Source: Aldrovandia affinis
Taxonomy: Eukaryota; Chordata; Actinopteri; Notacanthiformes; Halosauridae
Reading direction: 5' to 3'
Assembly (NCBI GenBank): GCA_029706075.1
Contig: JAINUG010000052.1
Span: 1-64,000 of the forward strand
DNA: 64,000 bases
Part shown: piece after piece, positions 45,107-56,639 of the stretch
How positions within the stretch are numbered: the stretch's first letter is position 1
Layout: each line of letters opens with the position of its first letter
The notes under the pieces: generated by a model
Database searches by the model: none
What the model saw: only the letters and a program-made list of their open reading frames with translations
Told to the model about the DNA's origin: nothing
Translations under genes and position numbers: made by a program

Positions 45107-47514
45107 TCAAGCCAAAACGCCGTCCTGGAGGAGGTTTTGAATCCTCCAGAGAGTGATCAGATCCACTGATTGTTGTTGGTATACCTTGATGTTCCTTGTC
45201 TCCCACATGACCTGCTTTACCGTGTTTACGATCCTCCACTGGCACTGCAGCTCCGGGGTCCTACATCCCTCTGGGGGAGCGAACAGGACCCTCTCAGCCA
45301 CCAGGGAGGATCTCGGCAGGAGCCTGTTCTGGGAGACAGAGGACACAACAAGGCCCCAGACCTGTCTGGCCACGAAGCACTCCCAGAACAGGTGGTGTAC
45401 ATGTTCTGAGTCAGTGCATCCATGGGGGCAGCTCTCGGTCCGGGCTAAGCGCCGTCTAAACATGAATGACCTGGTGGGGATACAGCCGTGAGCAGACATC
45501 CATGATATGTATTTTTGTTTATTCGTTTGACCTTTATGATTTGAATTTTACCATACAATTCCGGGGTTTCGGGTCAGGTTGCCCCTCGGGACCGTCATGG
45601 TCTCTCCCGATCTCAAAAATGACGTTTTTATATGTCCATGAGGGCAACTGACCAATCCTGTCCTGAAGGCAAAATCCCTCAAGGCTCTGTAGACGAATGG
45701 GGGACGTCCCTGCTGTATGGCACAGTAAGGTCCAGCAGTAAAGTCCATAGATCCGAGGAAGGGAGTGGGATAAAACTTGGCAAGTGTACCAGGGGCCGAC
45801 TCCCCCCTCTGGGTGTTCCAGACCAGTGTGGCTAGACCCTGTGCCAAGATCATTGTTGTTATATCTGGGACCCCCCTGCCCCCTTTCTCCTCCTTCTTCA
45901 TCAGGGTTGTCCTCCCCAGCCTCTCCATGTTTCTCCCCCAGACAAAGCGAAAGGCCATTTTAGCTATGCGCTTGCTAGTGGCCATGTCCAGGGGAAACAT
46001 TCGGCCAATATAGAGAAGGCTGGGATGTACTATTACCTTCAAGACCAGGATCTTAATTGTCATTGTCAGGGGCCGTGCGCTCCAGCTCCCGATTTTTTTC
46101 TGGACATGGCGGAGGGCCTCCTCCCAGCTCCGTTTCCCTCTCCCGTCATTCTGGAAGGTGACCCCCAGAAGCTTTATGTCTTCAGTGACTTGGCCATGAT
46201 CTCCACTGAGAGGTTGATCAGCCACCACTTCCGGAGGTCCTTCAGGTCCCCCTTCTTTGGGACAAGGGCAACTGAGCTCTGTCGCAGTGAGTCGCCCAGC
46301 CGCCCCTCCCTAAAAGCCGCTCTGAAAACATCCACCTTCAGGAGATCCCAGAAAGCCTGATAAAACTCAGCTGGGACTCCGTCAGGACCAGGAGCCTTAT
46401 GTAGGTTAAGGGAGCGCACGGCCCGGGTACGCTCCTTGGCGCTCAGCTCCCCCTCCATGATCTGCTCCTCCAGGCATCTGTCCAGGCTGTCCAGGAAGGT
46501 GTCGATGAGAGCCTCATCTGTGGGCCTGTTGGTGTACATGCCCTGGTAGAACTCCCTAACCACCTTCCGGACCTCAACATCTTCAGACACCACCACCCCA
46601 GTGCTGTTATACAGGGAAAGGATGAAAGACATTTTTGACCGTGCCTTGCGGAAGAAGTGGCGGGTGCATTTCTCATCCTCCTCGAGACCCTGGAGTGTGG
46701 AGCGGAAGGTATTCTTCTTCTGCTCCCCCCGACAAATGGCGGAGAGATGTTGTTTTGCTTGGGTCACTTCCATGCTAAGGCCTGGAGGAGGCTCAGTCTT
46801 TGGAGGGCAGCATTATGGTAGTTATAAGCTGCCGTCCTTTCCTTTGCTTTCCTCCTCCCGACTGCCCGGAAGTAGCCCCACACCCGATCTTTCACCATCT
46901 CCCACCACTCTATCGGGAGGTCAAAAAGATGTTTTAAAGTGACCCACTCCAGGTATCGCACTTTGGGGTCCTGGAGATGGCTGCTATTCATCCTCCAAGG
47001 ACCCCTACCCACCGTGATGGTCTTCTTCCGGTCCAAGGACCCAGTCACCCTGTGGTGGTCTGAGAAGTGCACTGCTCCGATGGAATAGGAGCACACTCTC
47101 AGGCCTAGGGAGAGTAGAAACATGTAAATTCTAGAGAACAAGACACCAGAGGAACTCACCCATGTGATCGTGGTGGTTGTATTTGATGGGGGGGAGGAGG
47201 AGGAGGAGGGGCTGGGAGGTGAGACTGGGGTGCAGTTCCCCTAGCCCTGTTAGCATATGAGAGGGGGAAATCTCGAAAGAGGTGCCCCCTTACCCCACAC
47301 AAGTTACAGGGTCTAGGGTCTCATGCTCTTCTCCACAACTTTTGCATTTGACCACTGTACAGGCTGCGGCTAAGTGGCCTAACTTGCTGCATCGCCTGCA
47401 CAGCTTGGGTATGCCGTAGTAAAATACTGCACCCCGATTTTTTCCAAGAGTGATGGTGCTGGGGATGTGTCTCACCCCTCCAACCGATGTTGGGTCCGGT
47501 TGTAGCTGGACCAT
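45107..47514 (-). mobile_element. Tx1/L1-type LINE, heavily deleted (minus strand)
   Basis: Reading on the minus strand, 47290-47514 is an ORF1-type zinc-knuckle block ([14 protein letters not shown], then CKSCGEEH). 46764-47159 is the end of the endonuclease and linker (HFSDHHRV). 46174-46773 is the RT fingers (KAPGPDGVPAEFYQAFW, VALVPKKGDLKDLRKW). 45548-46228 is the RT thumb (IKLLGVTF, SWSARPLTM). 45107-45499 is the C-terminal cysteine block (CPHGCTDSEHVHHLFWEC). The palm with the catalytic aspartates and most of the endonuclease are deleted. Confidence 0.88.
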
Positions 47515-47520
47515 GTATTA

Positions 47521-47576
47521 ATGCACACCATGTATTCAGTTGCTCTGGATAAGAGTGTCTGCTAAATGCTTAAAAT
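47521..47576 (+). repeat. L2-type tail (left part)
   Basis: GCTCTGGATAAGAGTGTCTGCTAAATGCTTAAAAT resembles the L2 tail. The hAT at 47577 splits it, and GTAAAAAAATG continues at 48624. The hairpin closes with a G-T pair. Confidence 0.7.
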
Positions 47577-48615
47577 TAGGGGTGGGCGGATCGATACCAA
47601 AAGTATCGATACTACCAATACTAAGTCTTGTTCTGAGTATCGATACTAGCGTCAATAGGATCGATACAAAAAAACTGATCTGTTGTACCCATTTTTATTT
47701 CATCAAAGAGTAGAGAAACTGTCTCTGCAAACAACGTTCCGTTGTCATCTTCCAAAAAGAGTGTAATGTTAGATCACGTTCTGGGCACGTGAACACTTCT
47801 TAGTGCATGTACTCTTTGCTTCTCTGCTGCTGTTGTGTGCACTCACTATCAAACAAAATGCGCTCAGCACTCACCTAGACTGTTCCTCTTTAGTTCAGAG
47901 AAGACACATAGTTGCACTGATGGCTGAACGAAAGAGGAGCATCATTTGGAGTTATTTCACAGCTGTGAATGAAAATGTTGCGAACTGCGATGTATGTAGG
48001 AAGGCTGTTCGCTACTGTGGCAACACAACCAATTTGTTTAAGCACATTATAAAAAACCACGAGCAAGAGAACTTGGAGCTGCAACAGAAAAAAGGGAGGA
48101 GAGGGGGGGAAATGCCCCAGCAGCCAGACCAGCGAGACAGAGACCGAGTTCACTTGCAGAGTCTTTTCAGAGAGGCAAGTAATATCCAGGTGTATAGTAG
48201 TGAAATTAATATTTTAGTCAAATTGGATCTTCAGCGTTGGTTAATGTTACATTTTCAAACTGCAATTGGTCATCATTAGCTGTTACTGTAGCATACTATA
48301 TTCAGACATCCAAATAATATATTCAGCCCATTGAAACATGTTATCTAAATTAATTAATTTAATGGAATTGAAAAAAATAATATACCTCAAACCTGAAAAT
48401 AACCTAAAAAGAAATGCTTAATGTTTGGCAAATCATTTGGTGGTAATGAAAATGTATTCAGAAGTAGCCTATTAATGATGCATTCACCTCATAAATCATG
48501 ACACATTGCTCTCCCCCACATGAAAGTCGCTTTTAATAATAAAAAGGATCGGTATCGGTGATTCTGGCCCTGGTGGTACTTGGTATCGGATTGAAACCAA
48601 ATTCGCCCACCCATA
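47577..48615 (+). mobile_element. hAT element carrying a BED finger (1039 bp)
   Basis: Inverted ends TAGGGGTGGGCG / CGCCCACCCATA and a perfect 8-bp target duplication CTTAAAAT (47569-47576, 48616-48623). The palindrome GTATCGATAC occurs repeatedly just inside the left end. It encodes a BED zinc finger but no hAT catalytic domain, so it is non-autonomous. Confidence 0.93.
47920..48189 (+). CDS. BED-type zinc-finger exon of the hAT
   Basis: From MAERKRSIIWSYFTAVNENV the frame reads NCDVCRKAVRYCGNTTNLFKHI and then IKNH. The zinc ligands C-x2-C and H-x4-H are all present, with the aromatic residues typical of BED fingers (W, Y, F). The tail is basic and glutamine-rich (QQKKGRRGGEMPQQPDQRD). The frame is open to 48279, but a donor-like ATCCAG|GTGTAT at 48189 suggests this was an N-terminal exon spliced to a now deleted transposase. 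BED fingers bind DNA in hAT transposases and the ZBED proteins derived from them. Alone it could only make a small DNA-binding peptide. Confidence 0.7.
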
Positions 48616-48623
48616 CTTAAAAT

Positions 48624-49895
48624 GTAAAAAAATGACGTACTAGCTCGATGAACTATGACTATGACAACTCCGCCTCCATTCGCTAACTAACCAATCATTG
48701 ATGTGCAACATCTACGCGTGTTGCGCTGCGGTCGTGAGTTAGATTTTTGTGCTAGGTACGCGACATCCTCTGCAACACCCTCTACGTAACCCCCCACTCC
48801 GCCCAAAAAACGTAATATGCATTATAAGCAATGGTGTGGTGGACCTCTTGAGGCCTACTGTTGTAAAATTGCAACATCTATTTGAAACGGTGTAGTAGTA
48901 CCTATTCCTGACTGAATTTAGACAAAAACTACATATTCCAACACCACAGACTCTAACATTGCAACATTTTTGGCAGGAAAATCTTAACACTGTAAGACAT
49001 ACCACATGCCAAGTGCAAACAAGATGGCTCTCTCCCACTGAGCCCCTGGCTCTCTCTTCTGGAACAATTTCAACAATTTTGTGACCGAACCACACTGGAA
49101 TATGAGAAATTCCAGCAAAGCCTTGACAAGCTGGCATCTTCTTAACTTCTTTCCATGCCACTGTGACTGAATAATAATGAATAATGAATTGTTTCAATTT
49201 GAAATAAGAATGTTATTGTTAACAAAGTATTCCAAATGAATTGAAAGTCTTTATACACTAGTATTAGCAGACAACAAGGCTAGTGATTGCATACAAATGG
49301 CGGAATAGCCTGAAAACGCATTTTTTTGTGTTCTTTTTTTTAATTTCAAGGGGTTTTGAGATAGAGTTAGTTTTGGTGTCAAAATTATTGTATTGATAGT
49401 GTTAATGAATTCCAATATGGCGGCCGTGCAGACATATCGCTGCAACATACAACAGCAGCCAATACGATACTGTATATGGTCTACACAGCAGGCTACATGA
49501 AAGCAGCGCGGCAAGCCGCTCTAATTTAAACGGGTTTGAGACACCATAACTTAAATCTGAGTGCTTTGCTCTAATCGGTACAAAGAGCACGTATAGTATG
49601 TTAAACATTAATATCACCAAACATTCATATCTTGAATAAAAATGCGTCGGTAGCTACCGTTAATCCATTTGTTTTGGTCACGCAGATCACATGCAAAATG
49701 TGCGTACTGCGCATGTCTGGTATTGGAGGACCGTGACCACATCGCATGCGCGTTTTCTGTTTTCTCGTGTGAGCGCGGTGAACTTCCACTACACGGGTGT
49801 CGGTACAACATTCGCTACTACATAAAATCCTCATATTTATGTAACGTGGCTTCTGTTCACGGTTCTGAAATTGCATTTTCTTGTTAAGTGGAAAA
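48624..49895 (+). promoter_or_regulatory. Region upstream of apex2
   Basis: No other gene is supported. The last 250 bases before the apex2 start are more G/C-rich with CpGs (about 49690-49800) and probably hold the promoter. No TATA box was identified. Confidence 0.4.
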
Positions 49896-52800
49896 ATGAA
49901 GATTGTCACTTGGAACATAAACGGTATAAGAACATTCAAAGGTGGAATTAAGAAAGCACTGGACCTGTTCGACGCAGACGTCATCTGCTTCCAGGAGACA
50001 AAAGTGACAAGTATGGGACTGCACAATTTGTGACTAAAGTCGCTAACAAGCTAGCCGTTATCAAGACTTGCAACCTGGCTTGTTTACGATCCAGCAACTG
50101 ACTAGCTTGTTAGCCACGCAGCATGCTCCACGTGGTTGAATAAACAGCCTCAGTGTTGTTGTTGCTTCATCGCCTAACGTTAGCACATAGTAATTATTTC
50201 TCTTCTACCCGTGGCAGGAGACCTGCTGGACGAGAGAACTGCCATTGTGGACGGGTACAACTCTTACTTCAGCTTCAGTCGCGCACGGAGCGGTTACTCA
50301 GGTGATATTGGGCGCTCGACCGTGCTCTTGGTCCCAGAGCGGGACCTAGGCAGTGAAACACTTTCCATGTCCTTAAAGATTTCGTTTTTGTGTCTGACAA
50401 TGATCATTAGTAATTTGCAAAATAGTTCAGTTATTAGTTTATGCAGTCGTACTGGTTTGCATTTATAACAGCCAGGGAGTATTTCAGTAATGACAGATAT
50501 GTCTATTCAAATCAAACTTTTACAATGTCCATCAATTTGTTGAAAATTAATTGACCAATGTGTGAGCAATAGCTAAATTAACACTTTCATTGATTTCTAG
50601 AGCTGGTGAACTGTATAAATCAGTGCAGGTAACTACATGGATAAAGTTAGTTTTAGTGCATATTTGAACAGTGAAAAATGATCAGTCAGACTATAATTTT
50701 ACCTGGACCCCTGACATAGTCTTGTCAAAGGTACACTGCGATCCCGATTCTCATGCAAGTAGCTGGCAAGTGTAGCCTATGTCGTTGAATGTCGGCATTC
50801 ACCAGCATGGGGCGTTATCAAATTATATGGGGGCTTGCCACACAATAGCGATTGTTTGCCTTCAATTTGACAGTTTTTTGCAATTCGCATCCGTTGCTAT
50901 AAGGGATGCATTATAACACACTGTCACTTTAACATACAGAAGTTTGACCACTAACACTTTTTTCTTATGCTTTTTTAAACAAATAGGGGTTGCGACGTTC
51001 TGCAAAGAGACCGCCACACCAATAGCTGCGGAAGAGGGACTGACAGGCCTGCTGACCAATCACAGCGGGACTGTGGGGTGCTATGGTGACCAGAGCGAGT
51101 TTTCAACCGAGGAGCTGCAGACGCTGGATAACGAGGGCAGGGTCGTCATCACACAGCACAGAGTGATGTAAGATTCTGGCCTCTTTCTGCCCAGTTTTAT
51201 CCCCATGCGCCTGCAGCGGCTTTAGCATTACCCACATGCAGGGTGCAGGTGTATCTCAAATCTCTAATGTAAATCTAGCATTTCCCCCATGCGCCTGCAG
51301 CAGCGTTACCCCCATGCGCCTGCAGGGTGCAGAGTTATCCCCCATGCGCCTGCAGGGTTTCCCCCATGTGCCTGCAGGGTGCAGTGTTACCCCAATGCGC
51401 CTGCCTCTGTTCTGTTCAGGTGTGGGAACCAGGAGAAAACCCTGACAATTCTGAACGTGTACTGTCCTCGGGCCGACCCGGAGAAACCAGAGAGGAAACT
51501 CTTCAAACTGCAGTTCTACAGACTGCTGCAGACCCGTGCAGAGACCATACTGGGAGCAGGGAGGTAAGGGGAGGGGGGGTACTGTAAACTATTAGTTAGA
51601 TACTCTTTTCCTATTTTTGCGTGCGTGCGTGCGTGCGTGCGACGGTGAGGGAGTGAAGTGGGAGTGTTACAAGTCGTCTTTATTTTCTTTTTCTCTGCTC
51701 TGCGTCGGTCTTCATGCTGTAGTTATGTGATCGTGCTTGGGGACGTGAACACTTCCCACAGGCCCATCGACCACTGCGATCCTGATGACCTTGTGAGTAT
51801 TTTTCACATTTACACTCACTTTACATGTACATGTGCATTCCATTAACATTAACATTTACAGGTAACCGCCAAAATAAAGGAGACATCGATATAAAGTGTC
51901 TTAATAGGGCGTTGGGCCACAACAAGCCACCAGAATAGCTTCAATGCACCTTGTTATACATTCCACAAGTGTCTGGATCTCTATTGGAGTGAGGCAACCC
52001 CATTCTTCAACAAGAAATTCCATCATTGGGTGTTTTGTTTTTGATGGTGTTGGAAAATGCCATTTCCGGCGCCGCTCCAGAATCACTTTACTCGCAAGGG
52101 ACAATAAGGGGTTTGTGCACTGCGAACCCAACCACGACCACAGTATCCCTCTCTTTGAAGGTCTCATTAGAACATAAGAATACATAATGACTAACATTAT
52201 AACATGTTCACCCCATCTAGGCTCGTCATGTCCTAATCTAAAGAGTATCTAGTACTGCATCTGGACTTGAATAGCCCAAGTGTTTCTGCCTCTACCACCC
52301 AACCTGGCAAGCTGTTCCAGGCATTGACAACTGTCTGTGTAAAGAAATCCTTCCTAATATCTGTGCAGTATTTGCCTTTAACTAATTTCCACCTGTGGCC
52401 TCTTGTTCTGCTGACCGCACTTATCTTTGGTATTTCACATTTTTAATCCCTTTGAGGATCTAAATCAAATCCCCCCTAAGTCTCCGTTTGCTAATGTTGG
52501 GAATCAAGGTTTTAATACCCAGCAAATCTCCACTCAGTAGTTGTAAGTGAGGGTTTAAGTACCCTTGTCTGAGGTATGTAAATAAGGAAGAGCAGAGGTC
52601 CCAGCACCGATCCCTGCGGGACACCGCTGCCCACAGCACAGAGGTCAGATACGGCTCCACCTACTATTACTCTTTGTATTCGCCCTTGCAGCCAATTATG
52701 AACCCACTCTGAAACAACTCCTGCAATTCCTACTGAATTCATTTTAGCAATGAGCCTCTCATGTGGTACTTTGTCAAATGCTTTCTGAAAGTCCAAATAT

Positions 52801-55800
52801 ATAATATCATAAGCCTAGTTCAGGTCAACACACTTTGTAGCCTCTTCAAAAAAGTCTAGGCGGTTTGTTAGGCATGACCTCCCTTTGAGAAAACCATGTT
52901 GGCTCTCCCTTAAAATACTATTATTTTTCAAGAATGATTCCAACTTATCCCTAATAATACATTCCAGCATTTTACATGCGATGCAAGTTAAACTGACAGG
53001 CCTATAGTTCCCTGGGTCAGTATGGTCCCTCTTCTTATATATTGGAGTTATACTACCCTGCTTCCAGTCATCTGGTATTTCTCCAGTGATTATGGATTGA
53101 ATAAAAATATCTCAATAGTTTATATATAATTTCCCCAAGTTCCTGAGTACTCTGGGATATATGCCATCAGGGCCTGCGGCCTTATTTGTCTTAGTTTTTG
53201 TAGTACTTCTATGTCCTTTATCTCAAAGTCCTCCAAAACATTCTGTACCTTGGCTATACATTTAGGCTTATTATAACCTCTTCTCTAGTAAAGCTCTCAA
53301 CAAAGTAACTGTTTGGTGTGTTAGCAATATCCTTATTATTATAAACCAAAGTTCCTTCCTTATTCTTAATGCAGTTAACCTCATCATTAACTTTCCTTTT
53401 TCTACTACAATATTGAAAACTTGTCAGGATTACTTTTTGCATCTTGGGAAATTTGAATTTCAAACCGCCTTTTAGCTGATCTTATTTCCTTTTTAGCTTT
53501 AGCCCACATATTACAATAATCTAACTTTTCATATACTCTGTACAGTCGCTTCTTTTGGCTCAAAATCTCCCGTAAAGATTTAGTCATCCACTGCGGAGAC
53601 AGTTTTAGCACAGGTTTGTTTTATGTTACCAAAGAGCATACTATTTATGTTACTGTCTAAAGCTGGAGGTCTATAGCATACTCTTATATTAAGGCCCTTC
53701 TCATGATCTCCCAGTAATCTAATCCAGATGTCCTCACAAGGAACGAATGAGCTAATACCTGGAATTCCCTGCACATTAAGATTGCCTTTCACATAAAGGG
53801 CCACTCCCCCTCCTCTTTTATTAGTTCTATCCTTCCTAAACAATTTGTACCCCTCCACATTATATTCATACCCATCCCCATCCGCTGGACCAAGCCATGT
53901 TTCAGTAATCCCAACAATGTCATAACCCCCATTCAACATGACAGCCTCCAGTTCCAAAAATGTATTTTTTATGCTTCTAGCATTTAAACACATGAACTTC
54001 AGAGCCTTACTCACACTTACGTTGTCCTTCCCCTCCATACATAACTGTGCCGAACCACTTCTGTTCACATTATGATCTAAAAAGTCTTTATTAATTATAT
54101 CCTCAGATTTATTATACTCCACCCTGGTATCTTCCATCTGGGCAGTCTGTACCTCCCTATCCTTAATACTACTACTAATTTCCCTCACTGCCCCCCCCAG
54201 TCCCTAGTTTAAATGTTCCTCCGTCCGCTACCCAAGCATACGCTGGCCCAATGCAGCAGTACCCCTCCGGTTCAAGTGTAGCCCGTCCCACTTGTACAGG
54301 TCACCCCTGTTCCAAAAGGAGTCCCAGTGCCCCATAAACCTGTACCCCTCTTTCCTGCACCAGGTTTGTAGCCACGTGTTAAATCTCCATATAAAATTCT
54401 GCTTGCCTTTGCTAGCACGTGGTACTGGCAGAATTCCAACATGGACCATGACCTCTGGATCCACCCCTGCTCTGGCCAGGAGCTTGTCCGCGTGTTCCAG
54501 GAGGTCTCCGACCTGAGCACCAGGCAGGCAACATGCCATGCGAGACTCCTTTTCCCACGAACAGACTACTGTCTATACCTCTAATGATTGAATCCCCCAC
54601 TACAATTAACTCCCTTTTCCTGGGCGGCATGGCCGCCAGGGTGCCCTGGGGCTCATCAGTCCTCCCAATAGACTCGACGGACTATTCTTGATGAAACTGC
54701 CTGGTCACGTCCTAGATCGATATTTGCAGGTGACCGATCCAGAGTTTCTTTTCTCTTCCGAAACCTGCCCCAACAATCAACCGTCTTTAAAAGTCACTGA
54801 GATCTCTTCATCTAGCCATGGTAGCCAAATAAATTAGCAACTGGGCCTGCCAAGCATTTTTATACATGCGCATGATGGGATGTTAATTGCTTAATTAACT
54901 CAGGGACAGGTATATTGGAAGCACCTGCTTTCAATATATTTTGTATCCCTCATTGACCCAAGTGTTTCCTTTATTTTGGCAGTTACTTGTATGTTCACCT
55001 TTACTTTCCCATTTAGTCATTTAGCAGACACCCTTATCCAGAGCCACTTACGCAATGCATTGAAATGAGGTTAAAGTGGCTTAAAGACAGTCTGCTCTGG
55101 TTCAGATGGTCAGATTGGGAGAAAAGCAGTTGATGAACATGCACAGATATTGGGTTATTGGATGAAACACTAATATTTATTATTTGACCATTTTTTTACA
55201 GGAAAATTTTGAGGACAATCCTGGAAGGAAATGGCTGAACGGCTTCCTGTTTGAGAAGGGGGAGGGTGACGGGTGTGAGGGGGAGGGCGACGGGTGTGAG
55301 GGGAGGGGGAGGGCGACGGGTGTGAGGGGGCGGGGGAGGGAGGGGAGGCAAATGGAGAGATTGGGAAATTTGGGGGTGGGAAATTTGTCGACACGTTTCG
55401 GCTTTTCCACCCGACCCGGCCCAACGCCTTCACCTGCTGGTCCACCCTCACCGGTGCCCGGCAGACTAACTACGGCACTCGCATCGACTACATTCTTGCG
55501 GACCGCGCACTGGCCGAGGGCAGCTTCCTGTGGGCCGACATCATGCCAGAAGTACAGGGGTCAGACCACTGCCCCGTGCAGGGCCTCCTGGCTTGCCCCA
55601 CGCTGCCCGCCGCCCACTGCCCCCCTCTCTGCACCCGCCTCATGCCTGAGTTCGCCGGCCGCCAGCAGAAGCTCTCACGCTTCCTGGTGCTTGTGGAGCC
55701 GCGGGACAACCTGCCCGGCTCACAGGAGCTGGAGGAGATCCGCGAAAACCTCCGCCCGCCGAGCGGACCTGGAAACGCAGTCGGGAACGGCACCGGCAGG

Positions 55801-56416
55801 AAGAGGGGGCCCGTGAAGGACACCCCCGCCCCCAGGGGCAAGAAGAACAAAGTTTCCCAACCCCCGGCCCAGCCCCAAAGGAACCTCCTGGCCTTCTTCA
55901 GGCCCAAATGTGGCCAGGACCTCCACAGTGATTTTGGGAAGGGGCAGGAGGGTGGCGCCACAGCCCCATCCCGAGACATGAGGGGGAGGAGCAGTGACAG
56001 GTGGGACGACTCTGAGGTCATGGGTGGTGGCGGGGGGGCAACGAGGAGGGGGGAGGACTCTCTTCCTCCTGATGTCACAGGGGGTGGTGCCACGGAAGGA
56101 GTCGTTCTCCCAGGAGACGGGGCGGGCAGGGCAGGTGTGGAGGGAGCGGTGGAAGAGGCAGGTGTTGAGGGAGCGGCGGGCAGGGCTACCACCTGTCCCA
56201 GGCAGGGGGTCGCTGGGGTTCTGGAAGGCGGTGCTCCGGGGCCCCCCAGCCCCGCCACTCTGTAAGGGCCACGAGGAGCCCTGTGTGCTCAGGACAGTCA
56301 GGAAGGCGGGGCCCAACTTGGGGAGGCAGTTCTTTGTGTGTGCTCGCCCTCAGGGCCACGCCTCCAACCCCCTGGCACGCTGCAACTTCTTCACCTGGGT
56401 GGAAAAGGGCAGGTAG
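49896..56416 (+). CDS. apex2: AP endonuclease 2, six exons, last exon with two frame shifts
   Basis: Nuclear/mitochondrial AP endonuclease and 3'-5' exonuclease of base-excision repair and ATR-Chk1 signalling. Exons: 49896-50010, 50218-50301, 50987-51167, 51420-51563, 51723-51792, 55202-56416. All have GT-AG junctions in matching phase. Seen in order: WNINGIR and QETK (exon 1), [18 protein letters not shown] (exons 2-3), [20 protein letters not shown] (exon 5), then in exon 6 [21 protein letters not shown] with the catalytic Asp-His, a PCNA-binding motif and a C-terminal GRF zinc finger ([13 protein letters not shown] ... [18 protein letters not shown]). Exon 6 switches frame within a G-rich minisatellite (about 55258-55380) and again between 55990 and 56220. 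The two shifts cancel, so its total length is a multiple of three. As read, the catalytic half would be out of frame. Sequencing error in G runs or real inactivation are both possible. Confidence 0.93.
51199..51410. repeat. Minisatellite in apex2 intron 3
   Basis: CCCCATGCGCCTGCAGGGTG-like units recur about six times with variable spacers, ending just before the exon 4 acceptor. Confidence 0.85.
51617..51643. repeat. GTGC microsatellite in apex2 intron 4
   Basis: Tandem GCGT units, about six copies. Confidence 0.85.
52170..54653 (-). mobile_element. CR1-type LINE, nested in Tc1 H
   Basis: On the minus strand: ORF1-like esterase (54228-54630), endonuclease (53580-54188: [34 protein letters not shown]), linker (about 53405-53611, [17 protein letters not shown]), RT with [13 protein letters not shown] and [17 protein letters not shown] (52512-52796). 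A deletion then removes the FADD palm region, followed by a remnant RRLRGDLI. The 3' end carries ATTCTTATGTTCT, the kind of short terminal repeat typical of CR1. Many frame shifts. Confidence 0.9.
54228..54630 (-). pseudogene. CR1 ORF1 esterase (SGNH-type) domain
   Basis: Two overlapping minus-strand frames give [11 protein letters not shown] (block I, nucleophile Ser; GDS near 54589-54597), [16 protein letters not shown], and [10 protein letters not shown] (block V Asp-His pair; near 54279-54287). The expected GTND block reads VGILPVP, so the Asn is lost. CR1-like LINEs are known to carry such an esterase in ORF1. This copy is broken by at least one frame shift. Confidence 0.8.
55008..55075 (-). 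repeat. L2-type tail, reverse
   Basis: CATTTAGCAGACACCCTTATCCAGAGC on the plus strand is the complement of the L2 tail. The stem is degraded. Confidence 0.6.
55258..55340 (+). repeat. G-rich minisatellite inside apex2 exon 6
   Basis: Units GGGGAGGGTGACGGGTGTGAG (21 bases) and a C variant (21 bases) are followed by a 26-base unit with five extra bases, then a partial unit. The first two preserve the frame; the third does not. Confidence 0.9.
55876..55899 (+). other. PCNA-interacting (PIP-box) motif of apex2
   Basis: The frame of the SDHCPV block encodes QRNLLAFF, an exact Q-x-x-L-x-x-F-F PIP box. It corresponds in position to the PCNA-binding site of vertebrate APEX2. Confidence 0.85.
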
Positions 56417-56601
56417 CGCTACCTGAATTCACCTCCGCTCACACCCAGTGGTGTAAATGGATAATATATGAACGCAAACTGAACTGGCTAAGTTTGGGCT
56501 GACTGGGATGGGCTCAGCTGAGTGCTGCCCTCTAGTGGCTGTTAGTGTTGGAGCCACTGACAGGGTCATGCATCCTGGGGCTGCTTCTTCCAGCCAAAGC
56601 A

Positions 56602-56607
56602 AATAAA
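56602..56607 (+). terminator. apex2 polyadenylation signal
   Basis: AATAAA about 185 bases after the stop codon. Confidence 0.65.
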
Positions 56608-56639
56608 ACTGTTAGCAATGTAATTCATTCTGGAGAATG

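Larger units (their letters stand above)
51859..54989 (-). mobile_element. Tc1-like transposon H in apex2 intron 5, split by a CR1
   Basis: Both ends share GCCAAAATAAAGGA in inverted orientation and are bounded by TA (51857-51858, 54990-54991). The left part (51901-52165, minus strand) encodes the transposase C-terminus ending VACCGPTPY. The right part (54660-54830) encodes the start of the protein (about MARRRDLSDF...), with frame errors. The centre has been replaced or displaced by a CR1 LINE. Confidence 0.88.

Noticed and set aside
51236-51587. ORFs in three frames around 51.3 kb
   Set aside because: They read through an intronic minisatellite into apex2 exon 4 in wrong or partial frames.
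55184-55816. 210-residue plus-strand ORF taken as the apex2 C-terminus
   Set aside because: After the minisatellite it reads the wrong frame; the real catalytic residues are in the next frame.
55488-56258. 256-residue minus-strand ORF
   Set aside because: Antisense shadow of the G/C-rich apex2 exon; no domain, and the plus strand has clear homology.
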